Shown: positions 63,898-64,000 of the stretch, in pieces
Numbering within the stretch: the stretch's first letter is position 1
Layout of the letters: the number at the start of each line of letters is the position of its first letter
NCBI RefSeq assembly: GCF_000943555.1
Contig: NZ_JTDV01000002.1
Coordinates: 62,001 to 126,000, forward strand
DNA: 64,000 nucleotides
Direction: 5' to 3'
DNA from: Neotamlana nanhaiensis
GTDB lineage: Bacteria; Bacteroidota; Bacteroidia; Flavobacteriales; Flavobacteriaceae
Notes under the pieces: generated by a model
What the model was told of the DNA's origin: nothing
The model's input: only the letters and a program-made list of their open reading frames with translations
Databases searched by the model: none
Program-made: the position numbers and the translations under genes

Positions 63898-64000
63898 CTA
63901 CTTACCATTAAAAGCATTCATAGTGTTATTTACACCAGCTAAACCAAAAGATTTTATAAGCTCTACAGATTTTTCAAGGCGTTCAGGTAGTTGGTTTGTT
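63898..64000 (-). CDS. C-terminus of an unidentified protein, cut by window edge
   Basis: The minus-strand frame entering at the right edge reads TNQLPERLEKSVELIKSFGL, then AGVNNTMNAFNGK and a TAG stop (63898-63900). The helix-rich, low-complexity-free sequence looks like real coding. The family is not recognisable from 33 residues. Confidence 0.4.
   Translation of the reverse strand, partial: TNQLPERLEKSVELIKSFGLAGVNNTMNAFNGK

Noticed and set aside
1-64000. tRNA, rRNA or CRISPR features
   Set aside because: No cloverleaf-like segments, rRNA blocks or regularly spaced direct repeats were found in the intergenic regions.

Overview
The window comes from a member of the Flavobacteriaceae (phylum Bacteroidota). 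DNA is AT-rich, genes lack obvious Shine-Dalgarno sequences, several starts sit just behind a Bacteroidota-type TAnnTTTG minus-7 box, and the gene families (T9SS-sorted metallopeptidase, TonB-dependent receptor, DUF4271-HemD pair, DUF4296 lipoprotein next to pyrC, OlsF-type ornithine lipid synthase, BBP2 porin) are typical of marine flavobacteria. Most of the window is ordinary chromosome. I see no tRNA, rRNA, CRISPR array or prophage.

Layout. 1-1805: an edge-truncated LytTR response regulator, the decayed remains of its LytS-type kinase, an unidentified decayed stretch, and a broken nagB 5' fragment that runs into a GH20 hexosaminidase (1806-3839). 3.9-8.3 kb: DUF3157 protein, DUF2007/zinc-ribbon protein, a MocR-type regulator without the PLP lysine, and a divergent TonB receptor. 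8.4-20.2 kb: hemD, DUF4271, polyprenol-phosphate mannosyltransferase, pyrC, DUF4296 lipoprotein, SDR protein, tyrS, a hybrid 7TMR-DISM kinase and ppc. 20.3-30.9 kb: a nitrogen-assimilation block with two ammonium transporters around a PII gene, a porin, and divergent gltB-gltD (GOGAT). Transporters import ammonium, PII reports nitrogen status, and GOGAT makes glutamate from 2-oxoglutarate; PEP carboxylase next door can refill the carbon skeleton pool. 30.9-37.2 kb: a TPR kinase/LuxR regulator pair divergent from a VWA lipoprotein, a small outer-membrane barrel and a secreted protein made of four copies of an unrecognised ~130-residue domain. 37.2-43 kb: fbp, GNAT, aspartate kinase, OlsF, CarboxypepD_reg protein. 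43-44.6 kb: ars-type operon (arsR, DUF6428, arsenate-reductase-like phosphatase) with a clear ArsR operator but no efflux pump. 44.6-57.7 kb: housekeeping and small stress genes (TM2, TauE, two VOC, DUF1801, hydroxyacid dehydrogenase, mgtE, rsmA, GNAT, DUF4286, TPR, serS, HTTM, ribF), with a 40-codon small ORF carrying a 16-bp perfect hairpin at 53.9 kb. 57.8-60.4 kb: a T9SS-secreted reprolysin-like protease.

60.45-64 kb is accessory DNA: two single genes with codon use unlike the rest, each followed by a copy of a ~135-bp structured repeat (inverted outer arms, covarying central hairpin), with a decayed IS3-family element between them. The layout resembles an integron-like or MITE-linked gene-cassette array, but the ends do not match the classical attC core. 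This is the most unusual part of the window.
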